A stretch of 64,000 nucleotides of DNA from Streptomyces phaeofaciens (lineage in GTDB: Bacteria > Actinomycetota > Actinomycetes > Streptomycetales > Streptomycetaceae), in contig NZ_BMSA01000002.1 of assembly GCF_014648915.1 (NCBI RefSeq), positions 700,936 to 764,935 on the forward strand. The letters are read 5' to 3'. Made by a program: the position numbers and the translations under genes. The notes below the pieces were generated by a model. It saw nothing but the letters and a program-made list of their open reading frames with translations, had not been told where the DNA came from and searched no databases. Shown here piece after piece: positions 8,839 through 17,700 of this stretch. Every line of letters begins with the position of its first letter. Within the stretch, counting starts at the first letter, position 1.

Positions 8839-9060
8839 GGACTTTCCTGCTTCCTTGGCTCCGACGCGGAGCTCCCCCACCCGGCATAACCGTCTGACAC
8901 GTGCCGAGGACACGGCCTGGCGGAGAGATTTGCCGATTGTCTGGAGAATGGGGTGCCAGGGAGGGCGACTTGTGGGGTCCGGTGACCTACGGGTGCCCCC
9001 GTTCGCGCCGCGTAGGCTGGACGCGAACCCCGCTTCCTGTATAGCCCCGTGAGGTGTCCT

Positions 9061-9402
9061 GTGTCCCCGCGTCGCAACCGACCCAAGGGTGCCGGTTCAA
9101 CGGACTCGTCCGCCCCCGGTGCCGAGGACGACCGCGCGAGCCGCTACGGCGGCTGGCAGTCCTCGGTGCACTGGCAGGGCGAGGAGTGGAGCGTACGGCA
9201 CGTGGCCGGTGCGAGCGCGCAGGGCAAGACGTACCGGTGTCCGGGCTGCGACCAGATGATCCCCGGCGGCGTCCCGCATGTCGTCGCCTGGTCCGAGCAC
9301 GCGGGCGTCGACGACCGCCGGCACTGGCACAAGGCGTGCTGGAACGCGCGAGACCGCCGCAACCCGGGGGTGCAGCGGTCTCGTAACGCTCCTCGTTTCT
9401 GA
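9061..9402 (+). CDS. Small zinc-ribbon-like conserved protein
   Basis: A basic protein of 113 residues. Its core carries CPGCDQMIPGG followed by HVVAW, HAGVDDRRHWHKACW, a Cys2-His-Cys pattern suggesting one structural zinc in an HNH-like or zinc-ribbon fold. Both ends are charged and probably disordered. Database records for Streptomyces homologues sometimes call it ATP/GTP-binding, but I see no P-loop, so that label is unsupported. The GTG at 9061 has GTGAGGTG upstream at good spacing; another in-frame GTG lies at 9049. It converges on the ABC exporter operon. Confidence 0.75.
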   Translation: MSPRRNRPKGAGSTDSSAPGAEDDRASRYGGWQSSVHWQGEEWSVRHVAGASAQGKTYRCPGCDQMIPGGVPHVVAWSEHAGVDDRRHWHKACWNARDRRNPGVQRSRNAPRF

Positions 9403-9416
9403 CGGGTGCCGGCGCT

Positions 9417-10304
9417 CTACACGTCGCGCTTCTCCAGCAGGGCGAAGGCGGCGGCGAAGGCGGCGGCCGTCACACCGAGCGCGATCCACAGCGGGTCCCA
9501 GCCGGACGGCCCGCTCTCGGTGAGCTCGGCCGAGTACCAGACGCCCAGCTGGCTGGGGATCGAGTACTCGAACAGGGCGTCGCGCAGCCCCTCCAGGGAC
9601 TCCGAGAACATGAAGATCGCGATCACCAGCGGGGCCAGCAGCAGGCCGATCATGATGGTGATCGCGCCCGCCGAGTGCCGGATGATCGACCCGACGGCCA
9701 GCGCCAGCAGGCCCAGCAGCGCGACGTAGAAGGACACGCCCACGGTGGCCTTCAGCCACTCGCTCTGGGACGGCTCACGGGCGTCGGTGAACAGGGCGGC
9801 GTCCACCATGGCGACGAACCCCGTCGACACCAGCGTCACCACGAACGCGATCGCGAAGAACACGATGGCCTTCGCCGTGAGGACCCGGCCGCGGGACGGG
9901 CACGCGACCATCGTGGTGCGGATCATGCCGGTGCCGTACTCCGAGGCGGTGGTGAGCACACCGAGGGTCAGGATCGGCATGCTGCCCAGGAGCACGCCGA
10001 AGAACCCGAACGACAGCGGGCTCTCGCCCGCCAGATCGCCCTCGGAGGCGTTGGCGTCGACGAGCAGGGCGACCATCAGGCCGATGCCGATGACCAGCAG
10101 GACGAACACGCCCAGCGTCCACATGGTGGAGCGCACCGAGCGGATCTTCGTCCACTCGGAGGCGATGGCGTTCCCGAGGTGCGTGCGGACGACCGGGATC
10201 GGCGAGGTGTAGCCGGGCGCGCCGCCGGGGGCGGCGTACGCGGGACCGGGCCCCGCCTGCCAGGCGGGCGCGGCCTGCGGCGAGGGCTGCTGCGGGGTGC
10301 TCAT
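9417..10304 (-). CDS. ABC-2 type transporter permease
   Basis: 295 residues. The first ~45 are Pro/Ala/Gly-rich and cytoplasmic, then VRTHLGNAIASEWTKIRSVRSTMWTL, the amphipathic entry helix typical of actinobacterial ABC-2 permeases, and six membrane segments to the C-terminal FALLEKRDV. It forms an exporter with the ATPase encoded just upstream (4-bp ATGA overlap). It is clearly paralogous to the permease at 11775-12545: both have SEWTKIRSV, a SNEYSTGMIRT/ASEYGTGMIRT loop and the same C-terminal KRD ending. The substrate is unknown. Confidence 0.93.
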   Translation of the reverse strand: MSTPQQPSPQAAPAWQAGPGPAYAAPGGAPGYTSPIPVVRTHLGNAIASEWTKIRSVRSTMWTLGVFVLLVIGIGLMVALLVDANASEGDLAGESPLSFGFFGVLLGSMPILTLGVLTTASEYGTGMIRTTMVACPSRGRVLTAKAIVFFAIAFVVTLVSTGFVAMVDAALFTDAREPSQSEWLKATVGVSFYVALLGLLALAVGSIIRHSAGAITIMIGLLLAPLVIAIFMFSESLEGLRDALFEYSIPSQLGVWYSAELTESGPSGWDPLWIALGVTAAAFAAAFALLEKRDV

Positions 10305-11665
10305 CGGGCGTCCTCGGGCTGGGTCGTCGGGGCGGAGGGGGCCGGGGCGGAGGGGCCGGCCGGGGCGGGCGGCGCCTTGTCGAGCGAGGCGGGCGCGGCG
10401 GCGGGCGGCTGGGGTGCCTGCGGGGCGGGGGCCGCCGCCGCGGGCTGAGCCGGGGCCGCGGGAGGTGTCGCGGGCTGCGCAGGGGCCTGCGGGGCGGGCG
10501 GGGCCGCGTGGGCGTACGGGTTGGCGCCGGCGGGCGCGGGCGCCGGGGCGGCGTACGCCCCCTGCGGTGCGGCCGGGGCGCCGTACGCGCCGTAGGCGCC
10601 CGCCGCGGGCCCCTGGCCCGGCTGCGGGGGCGCGTAGCCCGCGTGCGGGGGCGGCGGGGCGTACCAGCCGGGCTGGCCCTGGCCCGGCACCGGCATCGGC
10701 GGCTGGGCGCCGGGCGGCAGGGGCTGCTGGAGGCCGGCCTTCTGGTCGATGGTGGACCGGTAGTCCACGGCGCCCTGCGTCATGCGCATGTACGCCTCTT
10801 CCAGCGAGGCCTGGTGCGGCGACAGCTCCCACAGGCGTACGTCGCTGTCGTGCGCGATGTCGCTGATCCGGGGGAGGGGCAGTCCCGTCACCCGCAGCGC
10901 GCCGTCCTGCTCGGGCAGGACGTGGCCGCCCGCCTCGGTGAGCGCGGAGGCCAGCTTCTCGCGCAGCTGCGGCTCGGTGTGCGGGGTGCGCACGCGCGCG
11001 AAGTCGGCCGAGTTGGCGGAGATGAAGTCCGTCACGCTCATGTCGGCGAGCAGCTGCCCGCGCCCGATGACGATCAGATGATCGGCGGTGAGCGCCATCT
11101 CGCTCATGAGGTGGGACGAGACGAAGACGGTCCGGCCCTCGGCGGCGAGCGACTTCATCAGGTTGCGCACCCAGAGGATGCCCTCGGGGTCGAGGCCGTT
11201 GACCGGCTCGTCGAACAGCAGCACCTGCGGGTCGCCGAGCAGCGCGGCGGCGATGCCGAGCCGCTGGCCCATGCCCAGGGAGAAGCCCTTGGATCGTTTC
11301 TTCGCCACCTCCTGGAGGCCGACCACGCCGAGCACCTCGTCCACCCGGCGGGCCGGGATGCCGGAGAGCTGGGCCAGGGAGAGCAGGTGGTTGCGGGCGT
11401 GCCGGCCACCGTGCACGGCCTTCGCGTCGAGCAGGGCGCCGACCTGCCGGGGCGCGTTCGGCAGCTTGCGGTAGGGATAACCGCCGATCGTGACCGTGCC
11501 GGCGGTCGGGTTGTCCAGGCCGAGGATCATCCGCATGGTCGTCGACTTGCCCGAGCCGTTGGGCCCGAGGAAGCCGGTGACGGCACCCGGCCGTACCTGG
11601 AAGGAAAGGTTGTACACAGCGGTTTTGTCGCCGTAGCGCTTGGTCAGGCCGACAGCCTCGATCAT
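10301..11665 (-). CDS. ABC transporter ATP-binding protein with long Pro/Ala-rich C-terminal tail
   Basis: About 454 residues. The N-terminal ~300 form a normal ABC ATPase: Walker A GPNGSGKST near residue 40, signature FSLGMGQRLGIA, Walker B VLLFDEPVNGLDPEG and the H-loop region VFVSSHLMSEM. The remaining ~145 residues are low-complexity Pro, Ala, Gln, Gly and Tyr (YAPPPPHAGYAPPQPG and similar), which the paralogue at 12548 lacks. The tail is probably a disordered cytoplasmic extension; the permease encoded next has a similar N-terminal tail. The start at 11665 matches the paralogue's MIEVEGL; a GTG at 11674 is an alternative. Confidence 0.92.
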   Translation of the reverse strand: MIEAVGLTKRYGDKTAVYNLSFQVRPGAVTGFLGPNGSGKSTTMRMILGLDNPTAGTVTIGGYPYRKLPNAPRQVGALLDAKAVHGGRHARNHLLSLAQLSGIPARRVDEVLGVVGLQEVAKKRSKGFSLGMGQRLGIAAALLGDPQVLLFDEPVNGLDPEGILWVRNLMKSLAAEGRTVFVSSHLMSEMALTADHLIVIGRGQLLADMSVTDFISANSADFARVRTPHTEPQLREKLASALTEAGGHVLPEQDGALRVTGLPLPRISDIAHDSDVRLWELSPHQASLEEAYMRMTQGAVDYRSTIDQKAGLQQPLPPGAQPPMPVPGQGQPGWYAPPPPHAGYAPPQPGQGPAAGAYGAYGAPAAPQGAYAAPAPAPAGANPYAHAAPPAPQAPAQPATPPAAPAQPAAAAPAPQAPQPPAAAPASLDKAPPAPAGPSAPAPSAPTTQPEDAR

Positions 11666-11774
11666 GCTCCGCACCCATCGAAAGGATCAGGACAGCAGGG
11701 CACACGCCCCCGTAAGGGTTAGGAGCTTATCGAGGCGCTGACGGTTCCGCTCAAATGAAAGCAAAGCCGAAAGC

Positions 11775-12545
11775 TCATGCGTCGCGTTTCTGCAGCAGGA
11801 GGTAGCCGCCGAGCAGTGCGGCCGCCACCCACGCCACCATGATCGCGAGCCCGCCCCAGGGCCCGTACGGGGTGTCGTCGTCGAGCGGGGTGACCACCTG
11901 CATGATCCGGCTGCCCGCCTGGTCGGGCAGATACCGGCCGATCTTCTTCGTCGCGCCGACGTTGCCCAGGATGTTGGAGATCAGGAAGAAGAACGGCATC
12001 AGGATGCCCAGCGACAGCATCGGCGAGCGCAGCATCGCGGCCACACCCATGGAGAACATGGCGATGAGGGTCATGTAGAAGCCGCCGCCGATGACCGCGC
12101 GCAGGACGCCCGGGTCGCCGATCTCGGCCCGGTGCGGGCCGAGCATCGACTGGCCCAGGAAGAACGTCGCGAAGCTGGTGGCGAGGCCGACGGCCAGGGC
12201 CAGCCCCGTCGCCACCGCGATCTTGCCGGCCAGGAAGGTGCCGCGCTGCGGCACGGCGGCCAGCGAGGTGCGGATCATGCCGGTGCTGTACTCGTTGGAC
12301 ACCACCAGCACCCCGAACACGATCATCGCGAGCTGCCCGAGACTCATCCCGGCGAAGCTGATGAAGGTGGGGTCGAAGGAGAGCTGCTCGCGTGCGCTCA
12401 TGTTGTCGAACTCGTTCTTCGACAGTGCCGCGATCAGCATGCCGAGGGCGATGGTGACCACCACGGCCAGCGACAGTGTCCACACCGTGGACGCCACCGA
12501 CCGGATCTTGGTCCATTCGGACCGGACGACCTGGATCCCCGCCAT
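11775..12545 (-). CDS. ABC-2 type transporter permease (paralogue)
   Basis: 256 residues, six predicted membrane segments. It opens with MAGIQVVRSEWTKIRSVAST, the same entry helix as the permease at 9417-10304 but without the Pro-rich leader, and ends in LLLQKRDA. It pairs with the ATPase encoded immediately upstream, 2 bp apart. This pair and the pair at 9417-11665 look like a tandem duplication: same gene order, same strand, recognisably similar proteins. Role inferred only as efflux or lipid/peptide export. Confidence 0.93.
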   Translation of the reverse strand: MAGIQVVRSEWTKIRSVASTVWTLSLAVVVTIALGMLIAALSKNEFDNMSAREQLSFDPTFISFAGMSLGQLAMIVFGVLVVSNEYSTGMIRTSLAAVPQRGTFLAGKIAVATGLALAVGLATSFATFFLGQSMLGPHRAEIGDPGVLRAVIGGGFYMTLIAMFSMGVAAMLRSPMLSLGILMPFFFLISNILGNVGATKKIGRYLPDQAGSRIMQVVTPLDDDTPYGPWGGLAIMVAWVAAALLGGYLLLQKRDA

Positions 12546-12547
12546 GC

Positions 12548-13507
12548 TCAGCCCCTCCCTGTCCAGTCCTCGCCCCACGACCGCCGCAGGTCCCGAGGTG
12601 TCTCCGAGTGCGCGTGGTACTCCACCGACTCGGCGGTGAGCTGCATGAACGCCTCCTCCAGGGAGGCCTGCTGCGGGCTCAGCTCGTGCAGCACGATCTG
12701 GTGCCGGGCGGCCAGCTCGCCGATCGTCTCGGGCTTGCCGCCGTCCACCTCCAGCACCCCGCTGCCGCTCTCCACCACCGTGACCCCGGCGCCGTGCAGC
12801 ACGTCGAGCAGCCGCTCGCGCTGCGGGGTGCGGATACGGACGAAGGACCGCGAGTTGCGGGCGATGAAGTCGGCCATGGTGGTGTCGGCGAGCAGCCGGC
12901 CCTGGCCGATCACGACCAGATGCTCGGCGGTCAGGGCCATCTCGCTCATCAGATGGGACGACACGAACACCGTGCGGCCCTGCGCGGCGAGCGACTTCAT
13001 CAGGTTGCGGATCCAGTGGATGCCCTCGGGGTCGAGACCGTTGACCGGCTCGTCGAACATCAGGATCCGGGGGTCGCCGAGGAGCGCGCCCGCGATGCCC
13101 AGGCGCTGGCCCATGCCCAGCGAGAACCCCTTGGCCTTCTTCCTCGCCACGGCCGTCAGGCCGACGGTGTCCAGCACCTCGTGGACCCGGCCGCGCGGGA
13201 TGCCGTTGCTCTGCGCCAGGCACAGCAGGTGGTTGAACGCGCTGCGGCCGCCGTGCACGGCCTTGGCGTCCAGCAGGGCGCCGATATAGGTGAGGGGGTC
13301 CTTGAGCCGGTCGTAGTGAGTGCCGTCGATCCGGACGTCACCGGCGGTGGGCCGGTCGAGGCCGAGCATCATCCGCATGGTGGTGGACTTGCCGGCGCCG
13401 TTGGGACCGAGGAAGCCCGTGACGATGCCGGGTCTGACGGTGAAGCTGAGGTTGTTCACCGCCACCTTGTCGCCGTACCGCTTCGTCAGTCCCTCGACCT
13501 CGATCAT
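12548..13507 (-). CDS. ABC transporter ATP-binding protein (paralogue)
   Basis: 319 residues. Walker A is GPNGAGKST, the signature FSLGMGQRLGIA, Walker B ILMFDEPVNGLDPEG, and the H-loop segment VFVSSHLMSEM. The C-terminal ~90 residues form the small accessory domain seen in drug/antibiotic-type ABC-2 ATPases. It lacks the Pro/Ala tail of its neighbour at 10301-11665. It is first gene of its operon; the ATG at 13507 gives MIEVEGLTKRYGDK, the standard start of the fold. Confidence 0.94.
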   Translation of the reverse strand: MIEVEGLTKRYGDKVAVNNLSFTVRPGIVTGFLGPNGAGKSTTMRMMLGLDRPTAGDVRIDGTHYDRLKDPLTYIGALLDAKAVHGGRSAFNHLLCLAQSNGIPRGRVHEVLDTVGLTAVARKKAKGFSLGMGQRLGIAGALLGDPRILMFDEPVNGLDPEGIHWIRNLMKSLAAQGRTVFVSSHLMSEMALTAEHLVVIGQGRLLADTTMADFIARNSRSFVRIRTPQRERLLDVLHGAGVTVVESGSGVLEVDGGKPETIGELAARHQIVLHELSPQQASLEEAFMQLTAESVEYHAHSETPRDLRRSWGEDWTGRG

Positions 13508-13598
13508 GCCGTCACGCTATGACCGCCCTTGGGGCCCTGCCACCGGGGCGGGGCGAACAGCGGCTCGCACCCGCGACGGCACCGGCGCACACGAAAGA

Positions 13599-13622
13599 GG
13601 CGGTGGGCCCGAGCCCACCGCC
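13599..13622 (-). terminator. Intrinsic terminator downstream of filP
   Basis: Perfect 10-bp arms GGCGGTGGGC (13599-13608) and GCCCACCGCC (13613-13622) with a 4-nt loop. It begins 19 bp past the filP stop codon in the direction of filP transcription. Confidence 0.75.
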
Positions 13623-13640
13623 CCTCACACGCACCGATGA

Positions 13641-14579
13641 CTACCGGGACTGCTGCGCCGGCACCCCGCGGGAGATCGGCTCGTCGTCCGTGGACGGCGC
13701 GCCGGCCGCGGCCACCGCGGCACCCGTCAGCGTGGCGAGCATCTCGCGGACGTTCGTCAGCTGGGCGTTGATGCTGTCGCGGCGGTTGGTGAGAGCCGCC
13801 AGCTCGCGCTCGGACTCGGAACGGATCCGGTCCGCCTTGGCGTTGGCGTCGGCCACGATGTCCTCGGCCTGGCGCTGCGCCGTCTCGACGGTCTGGCGGG
13901 CACGGCGCTCGGCGTCCGTGCGCAGCTTCTCCGCCTCCAGGCGCAGCTGCTCCGCACGGTGCTCGATCTCCGCGAGCCGCTTCTCCGCCTTCTGCTGACG
14001 GGAGGCCAGGTCGCGCTCGGACTGCTCGCGGCGCTTGGCCAGGTTCGTCTCGAAGTCGGCGGCGGCCTGTGCGGCCTTGGCACGGGTCTCCTCGAAGAGG
14101 GCGTCGGCCTCCTCACGCTTCGACTGGGCGTCCTTCTGCGCCTCCTGGCGCAGCTGCGACGCCTCGCTCTTGGCCTTCTCGACGATCCGGACGCCCTCGT
14201 CCTCGGCCTTGGCCTTGCGGTCCGCAGCGAACGATTCTGCGTCGTTGCGCACCTGCTGGGCCGCCGACTCGGCGAGCTCGCGGTGCTGCTCGGATGCGCG
14301 ACGGGCCTCCTCGCGCAGATCCTTGGCCTCCTCCTCGGCGAGGCGGAGGATCTTCTCGACACGCGCGCCGAGACCGGCGTACGACGGCTCGGCGTCGCTT
14401 ACCTGAGCCTGGGCGTTCTGCGTCTCGAGGTGGAGCTCCTCGATGCGCTTTTCCAGAGCGGTGATGCGGGTGAGAGCGCTGTCACGGTCGGAGACGAGCT
14501 TGGAGATCCGTTCGTCCACCTGAGCGCGGTCGTACCCACGCCGCACTAGCTCGAAGCCGTAGGGGGAAGTGTCGCTCAT
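13641..14579 (-). CDS. filP: FilP, cytoskeletal coiled-coil protein of the polarisome
   Basis: A protein of 312 residues, nearly the length of S. coelicolor FilP. It begins with the short conserved N-terminal SPYGFELVRRGYDRAQVDERI, a DivIVA-like segment, and then runs as one long heptad-repeat coiled coil rich in Ala, Glu, Lys and Arg up to about residue 270, with a short disordered end. FilP assembles intermediate-filament-like networks near hyphal tips and works with DivIVA and Scy, whose gene is next. The two genes are separated by 183 bp, so filP probably has its own promoter there. Confidence 0.95.
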   Translation of the reverse strand: MSDTSPYGFELVRRGYDRAQVDERISKLVSDRDSALTRITALEKRIEELHLETQNAQAQVSDAEPSYAGLGARVEKILRLAEEEAKDLREEARRASEQHRELAESAAQQVRNDAESFAADRKAKAEDEGVRIVEKAKSEASQLRQEAQKDAQSKREEADALFEETRAKAAQAAADFETNLAKRREQSERDLASRQQKAEKRLAEIEHRAEQLRLEAEKLRTDAERRARQTVETAQRQAEDIVADANAKADRIRSESERELAALTNRRDSINAQLTNVREMLATLTGAAVAAAGAPSTDDEPISRGVPAQQSR

Positions 14580-14762
14580 GGGGTTCCTGTCGAATGAGAC
14601 CGGTGAGGTGATAGGTGGAATCCTAGGGGCCGAAGCGGTGTGTCATCGAGCGGATACGTGTTTGATCTGGAGAATGACACCCCTTTTGAGTGGCTGCACG
14701 GCGCGCCGCTTGCCAAATTCTCAGTCAAAGTCCCCAGACTTTAACGCAATCCACACATTCCG

Positions 14763-17700
14763 CTAGCTGTCCGAGGACTTGCCACCCGTTCGGGGGGCAC
14801 CGATGCTGGCTCCCGCCTTCACGCCGCCGTCCTTGTTGCCGGACGGCACCTCGAACGACTCCAGCGCCTCCAGGACGTCCTGGACCCGCGAGATCTCGGC
14901 GTTGATGTCCTCCCGCCGACGCACCAGGACCTCCAGCTCGCGCTTGCCCTCCTCGACCGTGGCGCGGGCCTCGCGGATCGCCTCGGCCTTCAGCTCCTCG
15001 GCCTCCCGGACCAGCGTGGCCTTCTTCTGCTCGGCCTCCTTGAGCAGTCCCTCCGCCTTCTTCACCGCGGCGATACGGACCTTGCCCGCCTCGGAGTTGG
15101 CCTCCGACACCAGCTCCTTCGCCTTGGCCTGCGCCTTGACGAGCTGTTCCTCGGACGCCTTGATCAGCGCGTCGCAGCGGTCGCCCGTCGACTTCATCGT
15201 CTCGGCGGCCTCACGGCGCGCCCGCTCGTGCAGCTGCTCGATCTCGGTGGTGATGCGGTCGCGCAGCTCCTCCGCCCGCTCCCTTATGGCGGTGGCGTCC
15301 CGGCGGGCGCCGATGAGCAGCTCGTCCGCGTCGGTGCGGGACTTCTCCACCCGGGTGTTGCCCTCGACCGTCGCCTCGGAGACCAGCCGTTCGGCCTCCT
15401 TGCGGGCCGCGCCGACCATCGTGTCCGCCTGCGATTCGGCGTCCGCGGTGGTCTGCAGCGCCTGCTCCTGCGCCTCGGTGAGCAGCTTGTCCACCTCGGA
15501 GGTGGTCTCCGTGATGAGCGTGTCGACCTGCTCGGCCGCCTCGGAGCGCCGCTTGTTGGCCTCCTTGCGGGCCTCGTCCAGCGTCGAGTCGGCCTCGTCG
15601 CGGGCGACGCTCAGCATGCGGTCGGCATCCGCCGCCGCCTCACGCTTGACCCGCTCCGCCTCGATCCGGATCCGCTCGGCGTGCTGCTGCGCGGACCCCA
15701 CCGTGTCGGCGGCCTCGGCACGCAGCCGCTCCGCGTCCCCGGTGGCGTCCTGGATCAGCTTCTCCGCCTTGGCGACCGAATCGGTGCGTACCCGGTCGGC
15801 CTCCGCGATCGTCTCGGACTGCAGCCGTTCGGCCTCGGCGATGGTCTCCGTCTGGAGCCGTTCGGCCTCGTTGCGCGCCTCGGTGATCAGCGTGTCGGCC
15901 TGCGTCGCCGCGTCCGAACGGATGCGGTTGGCGTCGTCGCGCGCGTCGGCCCGGGTGCGCGAGGCGTCCTGCTCGGCCTGGGCGATGCTGTCCGACGCCT
16001 CCGTACGCACCCGCTGGGCGTGCGCGGACGCCTCCGACCGCAGCCGCTCCGCCTCCGCGATGGCCTCGCCGACGGTGCGCTCGGCGAGCGCGTGGGCGGC
16101 CTCGGTCTCGTCGCTCGCCTCGCGGCGGAGCCGGCCCGCGTCCTCGGAGGCCCGCTCCCGCTCGGCGTAGGCGTCGGCGCGGACCCGGTCCGCCTCCTCC
16201 TCGGCCTCCCGACGGGTGCGGTCCGCCGCGTGCTCGGCGGCACTGCGCAGCCCGGTGATCTCCTCCTGGGCCTGCTCGTGCAGCCCGGACACGGAGTCCC
16301 GTACCTGCTGGGCGTGCTGCTCGGCGGCCGACACCATCTCGTTCGCGCGCCGGTCGGCCTCCTCGACCAGCCGGACCGCCTCGGCCTGTGCCTCCTCGAC
16401 GCGGTTGCGCGCCGAGGCCAGCAGTTCCTCGCTCTGCTCGCGGGCCCGCTCACGCTCCTGGTCGGCCTCCTGGCGGGCGGAACCGAGGAGTTCCTCGGCC
16501 TCGCGGCGCCGGCGGACCGCCTCGTCCTGGGCGGCGGCCAGCGTCTCGGACGCCTCGGTGGCCAGCCGCTCGGCGGCGGCCTGCGCCTCCGCGCGGACCC
16601 GGTCCGCGGTGTCCTGCGCCTCCGACTTCAGCCGCTCCGCCTCCGCGGCGGCGTCCGACCGCAGCCGTACGGCGACGGCCTCGCCCTCGGCACGCGAGGC
16701 GGACGCGTCGGCGGCGGCCTCGGTGCGCAGCCGGTCGGCCTCGTCGGCGGCCTGCTGCTGGAGCGAACGGATCCGCTCGGCGGCCTCCGCGCGCAGCCGC
16801 TCGGTCTCCTCGGCGGCCTCGCGGCGGATCCGCGCGGCCTCCTCCCGGGCCTCGGTCAGCGCCTGCTCGGCGGAGGTGAGCCGGGCCTCCGCCTCCGTGT
16901 GCAGCCGGGTCAGCTCGTCGGCGGCCTCGGCGCGGCGGGCCTCGACGGCCCGCTCGGTCTCCTCGTGCAGTTCGGTCGCGGCCCGCTCGGCGTCGGCCTT
17001 GATGCCCTCGGCCTGCTCCACGACCTCGTCGCGGTGGCGCTCGGCCTCCTTGCGGGTGCGGTCCAGGGTCTCCTCGGCCTGCCGGCGCAGGGTGGTGGCC
17101 CGCTCGATGGCCTCGGTCCGGACCTTCTCGCTGTCCGCGGTGGCCTTCTGGCGCAGCTCGTCCGCGTCGACCCGCGCCTTGGACAGCAGCTCCTCGGCGG
17201 TCCTGGCCGCCTCCTCGATCTGCTGGACGGCCTCCTTGCGGGCCTCCGCGCGGATCTTCTCGCCCTCGCCGACCGCGTCGGCGCGCAGCTGCTCGGCCTC
17301 GCCGCGCAGCCGACGGGCCTCCTCCTGGAGCTCGACCGTCTTGGCGCGGTACTCCTTGGTGTCGTCCTTCGCCGAGCCCTTGAGCTGCTCGGCGATGTCG
17401 TGCGCCTCGGCGCGCAGCCGGTCGGCCTCGGTCTCGGCCTCACGACGGATCCGCTCGGCCTCCTCGGCGGCGGCCTTCGTGGTGCCTCGCGCGTCCTCCT
17501 GCGCCTTGTTGAGGACGTCCTCGGCGGTCTTGGCCGCCTTCGACAGCTGGGTGGCGCTCTCCTCGGCGGTGAGCGTGCGGGCCTTCTCGGAGGCCTCCGC
17601 GACGATCTTCTCGGCCTCGGCGCGCGCGTCGGCGACGACCTGCTCGGCGTCCGCCTTGGTGGTCTCGGCCTCCTTGGTGGCCTCGCTGACCAGCCGGGCG

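Noticed and set aside
9061..9402. ATP/GTP-binding function of the small zinc-ribbon protein
   Set aside because: The label is known from databases, but there is no GxxxxGK[ST] or other nucleotide motif; the Cys/His pattern points to a structural zinc.
9417..11705. A 762-residue reading spanning the permease and the ATPase
   Set aside because: The N-terminal part is out of frame with the real ATPase. Two genes with a 4-bp overlap explain the sequence better than a fusion.
14727..14742. AAAGTC-CCCA-GACTTT hairpin between filP and scy
   Set aside because: Six-bp arms in an A/T-richer gap; too short to separate from chance, although it could be a weak processing or terminator site for scy.
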